A stretch of DNA of 6,485 nucleotides. It comes from Deltaproteobacteria bacterium (GTDB taxonomy: Bacteria; Desulfobacterota; Desulfobulbia; Desulfobulbales; BM004). Below the pieces are notes generated by a model. That model had not been told where the DNA came from. It saw nothing but the letters and a program-made list of their open reading frames with translations, and ran no database searches. Of this stretch, positions 5,522 to 6,485 are shown in pieces. How positions within the stretch are numbered: the stretch's first letter is position 1; each line of letters begins with the position of its first letter. Where the stretch lies: contig CP070776.1 of the NCBI GenBank assembly GCA_020346205.1, positions 1,604,170-1,610,654 on the forward strand. Direction: 5' to 3'. A program made the position numbers and the translations under genes.

Positions 5522-5812
5522 TTATTCGCTTTTATTAAAGCGGTCTGTTTCGGCAATCAGTTCGATCGTATTAATCGTCTTCTTCAGAAGTGCATTTGCT
5601 TCTTCTGTTTTATTGGCAGCTATTAGCTTCTTCGCTTCTTCAACCGCCTTGTTAATATTGTTGCGCTGGTTATCTGACATTTCATAGCCCTTGGACATCA
5701 AGGAGTTGATGGTGGCAATTTTGTCATCCGGGGTGTTTGATTTACCGCCGCCGGAACATCCGGCAAGAGCCAGCAGGGCGATAAGAAGTGCAGCGATCAG
5801 TTTAGTTTTCAT
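5522..5812 (-). CDS. Small predicted lipoprotein
   Basis: This 96-residue protein begins with a clear lipoprotein signal: MKTK, a hydrophobic stretch to residue 17, and the lipobox LAGC at 16-19. Cleavage before C19 would leave a 78-residue lipid-anchored mature protein. After a flexible Ser/Gly/Lys linker (20-30), the rest is polar and predicted helical, with two likely helices around 48-66 and 69-88 (rich in Ala, Lys, Glu, Asn) that could form a helical hairpin or coiled coil. It sits in the cell envelope. I do not recognise a named family, and the function is unknown. The ATG is supported by AAGGAG at 5822-5827, 9 nt upstream. It lies 116 nt downstream of typA on the same strand across a very AT-rich spacer. 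That spacer contains TTGTCA (5899-5894) and TATAAA (5879-5874), but their 14-nt spacing is too short for a convincing promoter. Confidence 0.85.
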   Translation of the reverse strand: MKTKLIAALLIALLALAGCSGGGKSNTPDDKIATINSLMSKGYEMSDNQRNNINKAVEEAKKLIAANKTEEANALLKKTINTIELIAETDRFNKSE

Positions 5813-5928
5813 TTTGCCAATCTCCTTTGTGAAATATTTAATGATTGAAATATATATACCGCAAACTCAGTTTTTTATATGTCCGTAAAAATTTGACAAA
5901 ACAATATACAATATATCGGTATTTTTAC

Positions 5929-6485
5929 CTAGTTATTTCTTTTGCGCAGTCGAATTGCCACCGGGGTGATCTCTACCAGTTCGTCATCATTAATAAAGGC
6001 GATGCAATCTTCAAGGCTTAGCTGGACCGGCGGAGTGAGAATGACATTTTCATCTGAACCTGATGCCCTCATATTTGTCAGCTTTTTGCCTTTGGCAGGA
6101 TTAACTACAAGGTCACCGGAGCGGCTGTATTCTCCAATTATCTGACCCTTGTACACTTTGACTCCTGGCCCCAGGAAAAGGGAACCGCGTTCCTGCAGGT
6201 TGAACAATGCATAGGCAACGGTTGTGCAATTTTCTTTGGCCACCAGAGCACCACGGGTCCGGTTGGTAATTTCTCCGGCATGGGGTCCATATCCGGCAAA
6301 AACATAGTTCATGACACCCATACCTTTGGTAAGCGTAAGAAATTCACTGCGAAAGCCAATGAGGCTCCGGGTGGGCACTTTGTAAGACAGGCGGATCATC
6401 TCATTGCGGCGGTTCATTTCCAGCATCTGCCCCTTGAGGCCGCCCAGTTTTTCAATGACAGCCCCTTGGTAAGATTCATCCACAT
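5929..6485 (-). CDS. typA: Translational GTPase TypA/BipA, C-terminal part (cut by window edge)
   Basis: Only the last ~185 residues of a protein normally about 600 long are present; the GTPase domain and start lie beyond position 6485. TypA/BipA binds the ribosome and supports 50S assembly and growth under stress, notably at low temperature. The visible part covers domain V and the BipA-specific C-terminal domain. Diagnostic motifs, in order, are YQGAVIEKLGGLKG, PTRSLIGFRSEFLTLTKG, AYALFNLQERGSLF, VYKGQIIGEYSR, KKLTNMRASGSDE, and the terminal INDDELVEITPVAIRLRKR. The family usually has TRGLIGFR, so serine replaces a glycine here. The valine codon at the window edge is internal, not a start. 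No good terminator follows the stop, so read-through into the lipoprotein gene is possible. Confidence 0.97.
   Translation of the reverse strand, partial: VDESYQGAVIEKLGGLKGQMLEMNRRNEMIRLSYKVPTRSLIGFRSEFLTLTKGMGVMNYVFAGYGPHAGEITNRTRGALVAKENCTTVAYALFNLQERGSLFLGPGVKVYKGQIIGEYSRSGDLVVNPAKGKKLTNMRASGSDENVILTPPVQLSLEDCIAFINDDELVEITPVAIRLRKRNN

Noticed and set aside
5893..5921. Perfect TTGACA on the + strand downstream of typA
   Set aside because: There is no acceptable -10 at 16-18 nt (TCGGTA at 17) and no gene on this strand to its right, so it is probably chance in AT-rich DNA.

Overview
The window looks like core-chromosome DNA of an anaerobic, moderately AT-rich bacterium. A SlyD-type isomerase with a cysteine tail, a DUF3786 protein, an ATP-type PEP carboxykinase and a YaaA-like S4 protein together suggest a Desulfobacterota-like or Firmicutes-like anaerobe. 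That placement is inference from gene content only. I see no IS element, phage gene, CRISPR array, tRNA or rRNA.

Layout: (1) 1-389 is AT-rich with no supportable gene. (2) 390-1577 (+) encodes a SprT-like zinc-metallopeptidase/DUF2786 protein. (3) 1578-1857 is a structured leader for a cold-shock protein gene (1858-2058, +). (4) A strong bidirectional terminator (2079-2112) separates csp from the convergent slyD gene (2139-2669, -). (5) 2670-2961 is a divergent promoter region: a TTGACA promoter and a terminator-like leader hairpin serve slyD, and an extended -10 promoter serves the rightward genes. (6) 2962-3585 (DUF3786) and 3596-5227 (pckA) form a likely two-gene operon (+). (7) Running leftward from the right edge are the 3' end of typA/bipA (5929-6485), a small lipoprotein gene (5522-5812) and an S4 RNA-binding protein gene (5244-5465), which ends 16 nt from the convergent pckA stop.

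Functionally the window mixes RNA and translation stress functions (Csp, TypA/BipA, S4 protein), protein folding and metal handling (SlyD), and central carbon metabolism (PckA with an uncharacterised partner). The most interesting part is non-coding. The csp leader holds two successive modules with the same order: a terminator-like hairpin, its T-run, a shared TTATTAAG-containing 17-nt direct repeat (15/17 identical), and a small hairpin opening with GGC. The second module ends just before the Shine-Dalgarno. The slyD leader also carries a terminator-like hairpin between promoter and ribosome-binding site. Cold-shock proteins are known RNA-hairpin melters and antiterminators, so an autoregulatory attenuation circuit is a plausible but untested reading.
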